Part shown: positions 6,567 through 13,963 of the stretch, piece by piece | How the letters are laid out: every line of letters begins with the position of its first letter | Position numbering within the stretch: the stretch's first letter is position 1 | NCBI GenBank assembly: GCA_964345825.1 | Contig: CAYFSI010000014.1 | Span: 1 to 26,537 of the forward strand | Source of the DNA: JAAYDH01 sp964345825 | GTDB taxonomy: Bacteria; Bacillota_I; Bacilli_A; RFN20; CAG-826 | Direction: 5' to 3' | DNA: 26,537 nt | Notes under the pieces: generated by a model | Told to the model about the DNA's origin: nothing | The model's database searches: none | What the model saw: only the letters and a program-made list of their open reading frames with translations | Program-made: the position numbers and the translations under genes

Positions 6567-7070
6567 TTGAAACTTTCAATAAGAGATATAGCCAGTAATG
6601 GAATCATTGCCGCATCGTATGCAGCATTGACATTAATAACCTACCAAATTTCATATGGGCCGATTCAATTTCGCATTGCTGAGATGATGGTTTTGCTTTG
6701 TTTCTTTCGCAAAGATTATGTCATTGGTCTTACGATTGGATGTCTCATAGCTAATGCTTTTTCATCGGTTTCGATTTTTGATGTCATTTTTGGGACCCTT
6801 GCAACTTTAATTTCTTGTCTACTCATAACGTATTCAAAAATACTTCTTCTTTCTCTCGTTTACCCAATCGTTGCAAATGGTTTGATTGTGGGTTTATTGC
6901 TTTACTTCTTTGTTGATTCGTCCACCTCCTTTTGGTTTTATGCTGGAACTGTTGCTCTTGGAGAATTAGCAGTGATGATTGTTGGTTATATATTATTTAT
7001 GTTTCTTCGAAAGCAGGATACCTTTCTAAAACTTATTAGAGCGAATCAGAATCTTGATTTTAAACTATGA
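6567..7070 (+). CDS. queT: QueT-type queuosine precursor transporter (substrate-binding membrane subunit)
   Basis: 167 residues, strongly hydrophobic, with about five to six membrane helices. The N-terminal region 'ITYQISYGPIQFRIAEMM' and the following short loop match the QueT family of S components of energy-coupling-factor transporters, which import preQ1/preQ0-type precursors with a shared ECF module encoded elsewhere. The start is TTG at 6567, seven bases after a consensus AAGGAGG that is part of the preQ1-like riboswitch; no ATG is available nearby. It is followed 22 bases later by tgt. The riboswitch and the downstream queuosine genes support the assignment. No ECF ATPase or T component is in the window. 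Confidence 0.88.
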   Translation: MKLSIRDIASNGIIAASYAALTLITYQISYGPIQFRIAEMMVLLCFFRKDYVIGLTIGCLIANAFSSVSIFDVIFGTLATLISCLLITYSKILLLSLVYPIVANGLIVGLLLYFFVDSSTSFWFYAGTVALGELAVMIVGYILFMFLRKQDTFLKLIRANQNLDFKL

Positions 7071-7092
7071 TAATGTTTAAATAGGGTGGCAA

Positions 7093-8217
7093 ATGAAAGA
7101 CTTCTATTTAGAAATATTGCACATTGATAAACAAACTGGAGCGAGGTATGGAATTTTGCACACTCCTCATGGAAATGTTGAAGTTCCGATGTTTATGCCG
7201 GTTGGCACTCTTGCTACTGTTAAAACACTTTCTCCAGAAGAATTAAAAGAAATTGGATCTGGTGTTATTCTTGCTAATACCTATCACCTATCAATTAGAC
7301 CTGGCGCCGATATTGTTCAAAAGGCCGGTGGCCTTCATAAATTTATGAACTTCGATGGTCCCATTTTGACAGACTCGGGGGGATTTCAGGTTTTTTCACT
7401 TGCTGAGCAAAGAAAAATTACCGATGAAGGAGTTCACTTCCGAAGTCATTTAAATGGCGATAAATTGTTTTTTTCGCCTGAAATCGCTATTGAGATACAA
7501 GAGAAGCTCGGGGCTGACATAATAATGTCGTTTGATGAGTGCATCCCTTGGAATGTTAGCTATGACTATGTAAAAAAATCCACTGAAAGAACTCTTCTTT
7601 GGGCAAAAAGAGGACTCGATGCCCACAAAAGAGGCGATCAAGCTTTATTCGGCATTGTCCAAGGCAGTGATTATCCTGATTTAAGAAAAATGTGTGCTGA
7701 GACTCTTGCGAAAATGGACTTTCCCGGATATTCAATCGGCGGAACATCTATTGGAGAACCAAAAGAAAAATGTTTTGAGATGATTGATTACTCAGTTAAA
7801 TATTTACCAGAGGATAAACCCCGTTATTTGATGGGGGTTGGTTCAATTGACTACTTGCTCGGGGGAATTGCCCGTGGTATTGATATGTTCGATTGTGTTT
7901 TGCCCACACGACTTGCTCGACATGGTGCTTTGATGACTTCTCAAGGAAGAGTTAATATCAAAAATGAAAAATATAAAGAAGATTTCACTGCTCTTGACCC
8001 ACAATGTGATTGTTATTGTTGCAAAAATTATACAAAAGCTTATTTACGACACCTTTACGTTTGCGATGAGACTTTTGGAAAACGATTGCTTTCAATTCAT
8101 AATTTAAGATTTTTAATTCACCTAATGGAAGGTGCCAGACAAGCAATTAAAGAAGATCGATTCGGAGATTTCATGAAGGCAAATCTCGCTGCTTTTGGCG
8201 ATGAAAGAGGCTTTTAA
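7093..8217 (+). CDS. tgt: tRNA-guanine transglycosylase
   Basis: 374 residues, normal bacterial length. It exchanges guanine-34 of GUN-anticodon tRNAs for preQ1. Visible motifs: 'DSGGFQVFSL' (about 95-104) with the general Asp, 'SFDECIPW', 'GIVQGSDYPDLR' substrate-binding stretch, 'GGTSIGEP', 'GIDMFDCVLPTR' with the nucleophilic Asp and tRNA contact, and the zinc site C-x-C-x2-C with a distal His in 'CDCYCCKNY...YLRHL'. An AGGGTGG site precedes the ATG by about five bases. Its stop codon overlaps the queA start by one base (TAATG), so the two are translationally coupled. Fully consistent with the preQ1 pathway of its neighbours. Confidence 0.97.
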   Translation: MKDFYLEILHIDKQTGARYGILHTPHGNVEVPMFMPVGTLATVKTLSPEELKEIGSGVILANTYHLSIRPGADIVQKAGGLHKFMNFDGPILTDSGGFQVFSLAEQRKITDEGVHFRSHLNGDKLFFSPEIAIEIQEKLGADIIMSFDECIPWNVSYDYVKKSTERTLLWAKRGLDAHKRGDQALFGIVQGSDYPDLRKMCAETLAKMDFPGYSIGGTSIGEPKEKCFEMIDYSVKYLPEDKPRYLMGVGSIDYLLGGIARGIDMFDCVLPTRLARHGALMTSQGRVNIKNEKYKEDFTALDPQCDCYCCKNYTKAYLRHLYVCDETFGKRLLSIHNLRFLIHLMEGARQAIKEDRFGDFMKANLAAFGDERGF

Positions 8218-9248
8218 TGGAAATTAATCTTTTTGACTTCCCTCTTCCTGAGGAACTCATTGCTCAAAAGCCAGCTGATAAACGTGATCATTCTCGTCTA
8301 CTTGCCATTAATTATGGAGAGAAGACATTAAGAGACGAATACTTTTACGACATTATCAAATACTTCGTCAAAGGAGATATTTTGGTTAGAAACAATACCA
8401 AAGTAATTCCTGCTCGCTTATTAGGAATCAAAGAAAAAACCGGAGCGCATTGTGAGCTTTTGCTTCTGAAACAAATTATCAATGATGATTGGGAATGCTT
8501 ATGCAGACCAGCTAAATCACTTAAAATTGGCTCTCGAGTCATCTTCGGGAATGGCGAATTAATTGCTGAATGCATCGAAGAAAGAGACGAAGGCTTAAGA
8601 ATATTTAGGTTTATATATCAGGGGATATTTTTGGAAGTATTGGATAAATTAGGAAAAATGCCACTTCCTCCGTATATCAAAGAACAAATAACCACGAATG
8701 ATCGCTATCAAACCGTTTATGCAAAATTAGAGGGAAGTGCCGCCGCTCCAACCGCTGGATTTCATTTTACTGATGAAATCTTTGAAGAGTTGAAAAAAAT
8801 GGGCGTTCAAATTGTTGACATTACTCTCCATATTGGATTGGGAACCTTCAGACCTGTTCAAGTTACGGATACCAAAGATCACTTAATGCATAGTGAGCTC
8901 TATGAGATTAGTGAACCATCTGCCAAAGTATTAAACGAAGCAAAAGATAACAAAAAGCGGATTATCGCCGTTGGAACAACTACCGTAAGAACACTAGAAT
9001 CTAATTATTCTAAGTATGGTTTTTTTAAACCTACAAGAGAATCAACAGATATATTCATTCAACCAGGTTATAAATTCAAAGTTGTTGATGCTTTAGTCAC
9101 AAATTTTCATCTCCCTAAGTCTACTTTATTAATGCTAGTGTCCGCTTTTATGGATCGTGATTTTACGCTCCTTGCTTATCAACATGCTGTCGAAAAAAAA
9201 TATCGTTTCTTTTCTTTTGGAGATGCAATGTTCATTTATGGCAAATAG
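8217..9248 (+). CDS. queA: S-adenosylmethionine:tRNA ribosyltransferase-isomerase
   Basis: 343 residues. It moves the ribosyl part of SAM onto preQ1 in tRNA to give epoxyqueuosine. The N-terminal 'FDFPLPEELIAQKPADKRDHSR' region, 'VRNNTKVIPARL' (about 54-65), 'GSAAAPTAGFHFT' (about 176-188), 'HIGLGTFRPV' and the C-terminal 'FHLPKSTLLMLVSAF' are all standard QueA signatures. It overlaps tgt by one base at its start and queH by eleven bases at its end. No truncation or unusual residue was noticed. Confidence 0.97.
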   Translation: MEINLFDFPLPEELIAQKPADKRDHSRLLAINYGEKTLRDEYFYDIIKYFVKGDILVRNNTKVIPARLLGIKEKTGAHCELLLLKQIINDDWECLCRPAKSLKIGSRVIFGNGELIAECIEERDEGLRIFRFIYQGIFLEVLDKLGKMPLPPYIKEQITTNDRYQTVYAKLEGSAAAPTAGFHFTDEIFEELKKMGVQIVDITLHIGLGTFRPVQVTDTKDHLMHSELYEISEPSAKVLNEAKDNKKRIIAVGTTTVRTLESNYSKYGFFKPTRESTDIFIQPGYKFKVVDALVTNFHLPKSTLLMLVSAFMDRDFTLLAYQHAVEKKYRFFSFGDAMFIYGK

Positions 9249-9873
9249 GAAAAATTATCAGAATATTTTACGAAATACAATTGATTTGATTGATATTAAT
9301 AACAAACCAACTCTTTTGTTACATGCTTGTTGTGGACCTTGCTTTACCATACCATTCGAAGAGCTGGCTCCTTTTTTTAAAATTTCTGTAATGTATAACA
9401 ACTCGAACATCTACCCAGAAGAAGAATACCAGCGTCGACTCCAAGAACTGAAGGACTATATCGGTAATGTTTGTCCAGAAGTGATGTTGATTGAGGAACC
9501 TTATGACAACACAACCTACATGAAGGATTTATTAAAGTATGGATATATGGCGGAGGGGCACGAGAGATGTCGCTCCTGCTTTAAGAAAAGATTGTCGGCT
9601 GGATTCGATTATGCTGAGTCCAAAGGTTATGATTTTTACGGAACTGTTATGACCATATCTCGATACAAAAACGCTGAAGATATTAATCAAATTGGTGAGG
9701 ACTTGCAGAGAAGTCATCAGCACACCAAATGGCTTTATGCAGACTTCAAAAAGGACAACGGATACGAAAAATCATTATTAATTGTCAAAGAACAAGAGAT
9801 GTATATGCAAGAGTATTGTGGTTGCATTTTTTCGTATCAAAATTACTTAAATCGCAAAAATAAAAAACAATAG
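9238..9873 (+). CDS. queH: Epoxyqueuosine reductase QueH
   Basis: 211 residues. It reduces epoxyqueuosine to queuosine in tRNA, the last step, as the non-cobalamin alternative to QueG. The family's cysteine pattern is complete: 'HACCGPC' (C31, C32, C35), 'ERCRSC' (C111, C114) and 'YCGC' (C194, C196), which hold the 4Fe-4S cluster and an extra iron in characterised members. I chose ATG 9238, giving 'MANRKNYQ', with GGAG about 15 bases upstream; in-frame starts at 9223 and 9157 lie deeper inside queA. It is last in queT-tgt-queA-queH. No clear terminator follows before the S10 promoter. Confidence 0.95.
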   Translation: MANRKNYQNILRNTIDLIDINNKPTLLLHACCGPCFTIPFEELAPFFKISVMYNNSNIYPEEEYQRRLQELKDYIGNVCPEVMLIEEPYDNTTYMKDLLKYGYMAEGHERCRSCFKKRLSAGFDYAESKGYDFYGTVMTISRYKNAEDINQIGEDLQRSHQHTKWLYADFKKDNGYEKSLLIVKEQEMYMQEYCGCIFSYQNYLNRKNKKQ

Positions 9874-10004
9874 ATAATTTCAAAAATATGAACTTAAAAA
9901 TCGGTTTTTTTGTCAAAATAGGGGCATTTTTTAAACTTTCATAATCAGCTATCGGCTCATCGACAAGTTCCAAAAAGAATCGATCATTAATTTATTAAAA
10001 GATA
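9874..10004. other. AT-rich spacer between queH and the S10 promoter
   Basis: The queH-rpsJ gap is 294 bases. This first half holds short T runs (for example 9906-9912 and 9930-9935) but no GC-rich stem in front of them, so I could not find a convincing terminator. No gene is supported on either strand. The second half is the promoter and leader listed separately. Confidence 0.5.
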
Positions 10005-10034
10005 TTGACACGCTCATGTGTATAGGAGTATATT
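10005..10034 (+). promoter_or_regulatory. Sigma-A promoter of the S10-spc-alpha operon
   Basis: A perfect TTGACA (10005-10010), an 18-base spacer, then TATATT (10029-10034). The expected start is about G10041, leaving a leader of about 127 nt before rpsJ. It is the best-matching promoter in the window, fitting the high expression of the ribosomal genes that follow. Confidence 0.75.
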
Positions 10035-10040
10035 CTTTAC

Positions 10041-10138
10041 GTTGACTGTTCGCGTTGATGTGCGAGGTTGCTGATACACTGACAGGCGTTGTCATGAAAC
10101 GGGTATCAGGTAATTCGTACAGAGGGAACATAAGTCAA
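10041..10138 (+). promoter_or_regulatory. Structured leader RNA upstream of rpsJ, candidate ribosomal-protein autoregulatory element
   Basis: Four complementary segments nest without conflict. A closing stem pairs TTGACT (10042-10047) with AGTCAA (10133-10138). Inside it, hairpin one is TCGC (10050-10053) with GCGA (10062-10065). Hairpin two is CTGATAC (10071-10077) with GTATCAG (10103-10109), and contains TGACA (10080-10084) with TGTCA (10090-10094) and loop GGCGT. The closing stem begins one base after the predicted transcription start. S10 leaders are controlled by L4 in enteric bacteria; which protein, if any, acts here is unknown, and I do not recognise this fold as a named family. Confidence 0.55.
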
Positions 10139-10167
10139 AGCCTGAAAATGATATAGGAGGAAATTTC

Positions 10168-10479
10168 ATGGCAAAAGTTACCAAGATTCGGGTTCGCTTA
10201 AAAGCTTATGATCATGCCAATCTCGATTTGAGTGCTGGCAAGATTGTTGATGCGGCGAAAAAAACTGGGGCGACCGTTTTAGGTCCCATTCCGCTACCGA
10301 CGGAAAAGCAAGTCTATACGATTTTAAGAGCTGTTCACAAGTACAAAGATTCTCGTGAGCAATTCGAAATCCGCACACACAAACGTATTATCGATATTAC
10401 CAATCCCAAGAAAGAAACAATCGACGCTCTTAAGAATCTCGATTTACCATCTGGAGTTGATATCGAAATCAAACTATAA
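10168..10479 (+). CDS. rpsJ: Ribosomal protein uS10
   Basis: 103 residues, standard length. It belongs to the 30S head and, as NusE, to antitermination complexes. 'IRVRLKAYDHANLDLSAGKIVDAAKKTGA' at the start, 'GPIPLPTEKQVYTILRAVHKYKDSREQFEIRTHKR' in the middle and the Asp-rich beta strand at the end are typical; the exposed loop contains the usual His-Lys-Arg tip. It is the first gene of the operon, after the structured leader, with AGGAGG at 10155-10160 seven bases before the ATG. Confidence 0.98.
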   Translation: MAKVTKIRVRLKAYDHANLDLSAGKIVDAAKKTGATVLGPIPLPTEKQVYTILRAVHKYKDSREQFEIRTHKRIIDITNPKKETIDALKNLDLPSGVDIEIKL

Positions 10480-10493
10480 GGAGGTAAGACATA

Positions 10494-11243
10494 ATGAAAG
10501 CAATATTAGGCCGAAAAATGGGTATGACTGAAGTCTTCGCTGAAGATGGAACAATGTATCCCGTTACTGTCGTCGAAGTCTTACCAAACATTGTCACCGA
10601 TGTTAAAACATTAGAAAAACATGGATACGTGGCAGTGCAAGTTGGCTATGAAGAATTAAAAGCTTCTCGTGCTAACAAATGCGAAGTTGGAGTCGCTAAA
10701 AAAGCCAACACCGTCCCACACCAAGTTCACGCTGAATTAAGAGGAGATGAAATGACTGGTTACCAATTGGGTGATGCCATTACAGCCGATTTATTCAAAA
10801 AAGGTGATGTCGTTGATGTTGTTGGAACAGGAAAAGGACACGGCTTCTCTGGTGTTATCAAACGTTGGAATCAAAAGATTGGTCCAAAAGGTCATGGATC
10901 TGGTTACCATCGTGGACAAGGATCATTCGCAAACAATGGTCGTTATAACCACGGTGTTATGCCTGGCAAGCACATGTCAGGACACTACGGAAATGAGTCA
11001 GTCACTTTGTTGAATCTCTATGTCGTAGATGTCAACACCGAAAAGAACTACATCCTCATTAAGGGTGGAATTCCAGGAACTAAAAAAGCAATTGTGACTA
11101 TTAGAAGCGCAATTAAGGATGTCAAAAATCCAAAAGTAATCAAAAATTTGCTCGTTCGCAAAGCCTCTGGCGTTGCAGAAGTTATCTCAGAAGTAGCTCC
11201 TGCTGAAGAAGTTGCCGTTGCCGAAACAGCAAAAGTTGAATAG
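10494..11243 (+). CDS. rplC: Ribosomal protein uL3 with a C-terminal acidic/Ala tail
   Basis: 249 residues against about 205-210 usual. L3 is an early 50S assembly protein whose central loop reaches the peptidyl transferase centre. The start 'MKAILGRKMGMTEVF' and 'GTGKGHGFSGVIKRW' are canonical. The tip loop (about residues 143-166, 'GSFANNGRYNHGVMPGK') departs from the common GS-(I/M)-G...P..V..GKK pattern. About 40 extra residues follow the core, ending in an Ala/Glu/Val tail, 'EVAPAEEVAVAE', like extensions on L22 and L5 in the same operon. The start has GGAGG about nine bases upstream. Confidence 0.97.
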   Translation: MKAILGRKMGMTEVFAEDGTMYPVTVVEVLPNIVTDVKTLEKHGYVAVQVGYEELKASRANKCEVGVAKKANTVPHQVHAELRGDEMTGYQLGDAITADLFKKGDVVDVVGTGKGHGFSGVIKRWNQKIGPKGHGSGYHRGQGSFANNGRYNHGVMPGKHMSGHYGNESVTLLNLYVVDVNTEKNYILIKGGIPGTKKAIVTIRSAIKDVKNPKVIKNLLVRKASGVAEVISEVAPAEEVAVAETAKVE

Positions 11244-11264
11244 GAACGGAAGGAGAACTAGAAC

Positions 11265-11903
11265 ATGGCAGAAAAGAAATCAGTTAGCGTCAAAGTCTAC
11301 GATATGACTGGCGCAGAAGTTTCCAAACTTGCATTAGATGCTAGCGTCTTCGGAATCGAACCACACCAACAAGCGATGTTCGACGCCGTTCAAGTCGATC
11401 AAGCGAACTCCCGTCAAGCAACTGCAAAGACAAAAGTTCGCCACGAAGTCAGTGGTGGTGGCAAAAAACCATGGAGACAAAAAGGAACCGGACGTGCTCG
11501 TACTGGTTCGAGCCGCTCCCCAATCTGGGTTGGAGGCGGAACGGTCTTTGGACCAGTGGGAAATCAAAACTACAAGATTTCTCAAAACAAGAAAGAACAC
11601 AACTTAGCCTTAAAGAGCGCCTTAACATTAAAAGTTAAAGATGGTCTCAAGGTTATTGATAGTATCAAATTCGAAGAAGGAAAAACAAAAGCATTTGTCT
11701 CCTTCCTTGAAGCCCTAAAGGCTGATTCTAAAACCCTCGTTGTCGTCAAAGCAATTGATATGGATATCTTCAAAGCTTCCCGCAATGTTGGTTACGCAAG
11801 AGTTGTGACTGCCGACAATGTGAGTGTTACCGATTTACTCAATGTTAATCACGTAATCATGAGCAAAGAAGCAGTGAAAGAAGTAGAGGAGGCATTAAAG
11901 TAA
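11265..11903 (+). CDS. rplD: Ribosomal protein uL4
   Basis: 212 residues, near the usual 207. It is a 50S assembly protein whose loop lines the exit tunnel, and in enteric bacteria it represses its own operon. The tunnel loop 'RQATAKTKVRHEVSGGGKKPWRQKGTGRARTGSSRSP' region (about 47-85) is well conserved. The N-terminus, 'MAEKKSVSVKVYDMTGAEV', has only a few extra residues. It is one base from rplW, with a GAGGAGG in its 3' end serving that gene. It is the first candidate ligand for the leader RNA upstream of rpsJ, by analogy only. Confidence 0.98.
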   Translation: MAEKKSVSVKVYDMTGAEVSKLALDASVFGIEPHQQAMFDAVQVDQANSRQATAKTKVRHEVSGGGKKPWRQKGTGRARTGSSRSPIWVGGGTVFGPVGNQNYKISQNKKEHNLALKSALTLKVKDGLKVIDSIKFEEGKTKAFVSFLEALKADSKTLVVVKAIDMDIFKASRNVGYARVVTADNVSVTDLLNVNHVIMSKEAVKEVEEALK

Positions 11904-11904
11904 T

Positions 11905-12249
11905 ATGGCAGCCAAAAAGAAAGCTGAAGTAAAAACTTCCGCAAACTTCAAAAAAGCGACTGATAAAGACTTCCACGTCATTCTCAAACCTGTAATTACA
12001 GAAAAGAGTATGGCCCTCATGCAAAATGAGAACAAAGTCACAGTCAAAGTCCTCGCCTCGGCAAACAAGATCGACATCAAATTAGCTTTCCAAAGATTAT
12101 TCAAAGTGAAAGTCGTTGATGTTAAAGTCAGCAATGTTCGTAGCAAGGATACAACCAGAGGAACCCGTTATGCTGGTTCGATCTCTGGATATAAGAAGGC
12201 CGTGGTTTCAATTGCAGAAGGCGAAGCCATCGACCTCTTCAAGGAATAA
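11905..12249 (+). CDS. rplW: Ribosomal protein uL23
   Basis: 114 residues with a Lys/Ala-rich N-terminal segment of about 20 residues ahead of the usual start 'DFHVILKPVITEKSMALM'. L23 sits at the exit of the peptide tunnel and docks trigger factor and SRP. The loop around 'VKVSNVRSKDTTRGTRYAGSISGYKKAVVSI' is shorter than in many relatives but recognisable. The upstream ribosome-binding site lies inside rplD. Confidence 0.96.
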   Translation: MAAKKKAEVKTSANFKKATDKDFHVILKPVITEKSMALMQNENKVTVKVLASANKIDIKLAFQRLFKVKVVDVKVSNVRSKDTTRGTRYAGSISGYKKAVVSIAEGEAIDLFKE

Positions 12250-12285
12250 CCTAATGGTTAATTCCAAATTATAGGAGGAAGACAA

Positions 12286-13119
12286 ATGTCTATCAGAACT
12301 TACAAGCCTACGACAGCAAGCCGTAGAAACATGACAAACTCGACATTTGGTGAAATCACAACAAACACTCCTGAGAAAAGTCTATTAGTATCATTATCCA
12401 AGTCAGGCGGACGTAATAACCAAGGTGTTATCACCTGCCGCCACATTGGTGGAGGTCACAAACGCAAATATCGTTTAGTTGACTTCAAACGTAATAAAGA
12501 CAACATCCCAGCAACTGTGAAAACCATCGAGTATGATCCAAACCGCAACGCAAATATCTGTTTAATTACCTACATCGATGGTGAAAAACGATATATTCTC
12601 GCGCCGAAAGATATCAAAATCGGCTACAAAGTTTTATCTGGTGAAGTCGTTGATATCATGCCCGGAAATGCAATGTGCTTAAAGAACATTCCAGAAGGTA
12701 CATTCGTTCACAACGTTGAACTCGAACCAGGTAGAGGTGGTCAGCTATGCCGCGCAGCCGGCACTGCCGCTCAAGTCCTTGGTACTGAAGGAAAATACGT
12801 AATGCTCCGTCTCGCTTCTGGCGAAATGAGAAAAGTCTTAGGGAACTGCCGTGCCACTGTTGGTACTGTCGGTAACGGAGACTGGAACCTCATTAATAAA
12901 GGAAAAGCGGGCAAGAATAGATGGTTAGGTATGAGACCAACCGTCCGAGGCTCAGCAATGAACCCAGTCGATCACCCACATGGTGGTGGTGAAGGCAAAG
13001 CTCCAGTTGGGCGCGATGCACCACGCACACCTTGGGGCAAACGCGCTCTTGGTGTGAAGACCAGAGATGCGAAAAAATCATCCGGCAAATTAATCGTTCG
13101 TCGCCGGAATGCTAAGTAA
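12286..13119 (+). CDS. rplB: Ribosomal protein uL2
   Basis: 277 residues, full length. It supports subunit joining and peptidyl transfer. The N-terminal 'YKPTTASRRNMT' replaces the usual KPTSPGRR form, followed by 'GRNNQGVITCRHIGGGHKRKYR', and the strongly conserved 'GSAMNPVDHPHGGGEGKAPVG' (about 222-242) carries the functionally important His. AGGAGG seven bases before the ATG. A 36-base gap separates it from rplW, one of the larger gaps in the operon. Confidence 0.98.
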   Translation: MSIRTYKPTTASRRNMTNSTFGEITTNTPEKSLLVSLSKSGGRNNQGVITCRHIGGGHKRKYRLVDFKRNKDNIPATVKTIEYDPNRNANICLITYIDGEKRYILAPKDIKIGYKVLSGEVVDIMPGNAMCLKNIPEGTFVHNVELEPGRGGQLCRAAGTAAQVLGTEGKYVMLRLASGEMRKVLGNCRATVGTVGNGDWNLINKGKAGKNRWLGMRPTVRGSAMNPVDHPHGGGEGKAPVGRDAPRTPWGKRALGVKTRDAKKSSGKLIVRRRNAK

Positions 13120-13134
13120 AGGAGGAAACTGATT

Positions 13135-13422
13135 ATGGCAAGAAGTTTGAAAAAAGGTGCCTTCGTCGATGAATCATTGATGAAAAAGGTCGAAAGACTT
13201 AATGCTTCCCACAAAAAGGAAATTATTAAGACTTGGTCTCGTCGTTCAACAATTTATCCATCATTTGTCGGTCTCACCTTTGCTGTTTATAACGGAAAAG
13301 AACACATCACTGTCTATATCACTGAAGATATGGTCGGTCACAAATTAGGTGAATTTTCGCCAACCCGTAAGTTCACCGGTCACGGTAGCGGTGCGACTGA
13401 TAAGTCTGCCGCGGCTAAATAG
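13135..13422 (+). CDS. rpsS: Ribosomal protein uS19
   Basis: 95 residues, typical. It is a 30S head protein that partners S13 and contacts 23S rRNA. 'MARSLKKGAFVDESLMKKV' at the start, 'TWSRRSTIYPSFVGLTFAVYNGKEHI' in the middle and 'GHKLGEFSPTRKF' near the end are canonical. A short Ala-rich tail closes it. The AGGAGG just upstream supports the start. Confidence 0.98.
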   Translation: MARSLKKGAFVDESLMKKVERLNASHKKEIIKTWSRRSTIYPSFVGLTFAVYNGKEHITVYITEDMVGHKLGEFSPTRKFTGHGSGATDKSAAAK

Positions 13423-13433
13423 GAGGAATGAAT

Positions 13434-13952
13434 ATGGCAACAGAAAAGAAAGCCACTTCCAAGAAAGCAGTTGTTAAAGAAGCAGCCGCTCCCGTTGAAG
13501 AAGTTAAGGCCACTGAAGTAGTTGAAACTCCTAAAGCAAAGAAACCAGCGGTTAAGAAAACCAAGGCTGTGGTTAAAGAAGAGCCAAAGAAAGTTGAAAA
13601 GCCAAAGAAACCAACACCAACCGAGGCGCAAGCAATCTCTAAGAACGTTCGCGTCACTCCACGTAAAGTTCGCTTGGTAATCGACTTAGTCCGCGGAAAA
13701 GATGTCAAAGTTGCACTTGGTATCCTCGCTAACGTTAATCGCGCTGCTAGTGAACCAGTTATCAAAACCATCAAATCCGCTGCCGCTAATGCTACAAACA
13801 ACTTCGGAATGGATGCAGATCGCTTATTCATCTCTGAAATTCACGCTGGCGATGGCTTGAGAATGAAACGCTTCTTACCGAGAGCAAAAGGTTCTGCTTC
13901 CGGCTTAGTAAAGAGAAGCTCCCACATCACTGTGGTAGTTAAAATGAGATAG
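13434..13952 (+). CDS. rplV: Ribosomal protein uL22 with a 60-residue Lys/Ala/Glu/Pro N-terminal extension
   Basis: 172 residues against about 110-115 usual. The L22 core begins near residue 63, 'TEAQAISKNVRVTPRKVRLV', and ends with the normal C-terminal strand, including 'RGSASGLVKRSSHITVVV'. L22's hairpin lines the exit tunnel. Residues 1-62 are low complexity, with 'VEEVKATEVVETPKAKKP' (21-38), closely similar to part of the L5 extension. I chose ATG 13434, seven bases after AGGAGG; the ATG at 13428 is only one base from it. The extension has the same codon style as the core and its own consensus ribosome-binding site, so it is not a mis-called start. Confidence 0.96.
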   Translation: MATEKKATSKKAVVKEAAAPVEEVKATEVVETPKAKKPAVKKTKAVVKEEPKKVEKPKKPTPTEAQAISKNVRVTPRKVRLVIDLVRGKDVKVALGILANVNRAASEPVIKTIKSAAANATNNFGMDADRLFISEIHAGDGLRMKRFLPRAKGSASGLVKRSSHITVVVKMR

Positions 13953-13963
13953 GAGGAATTACA

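Noticed and set aside
9157..9237. Longer queH frame starting inside queA
   Set aside because: The extra residues are unlike QueH and lie in the well-conserved end of queA.
9898..9935. T-rich stretch after queH as an intrinsic terminator
   Set aside because: No GC-containing stem precedes the T runs, so it was not called.
11334..11600. Open frames antisense to the ribosomal genes (this and many similar)
   Set aside because: They are shadows of conserved genes in other frames, without their own ribosome-binding sites or recognisable domains.
13428..13433. Upstream ATG of rplV (13428) as the start
   Set aside because: It lies one base after AGGAGG; the ATG at 13434 has the proper seven-base spacing.
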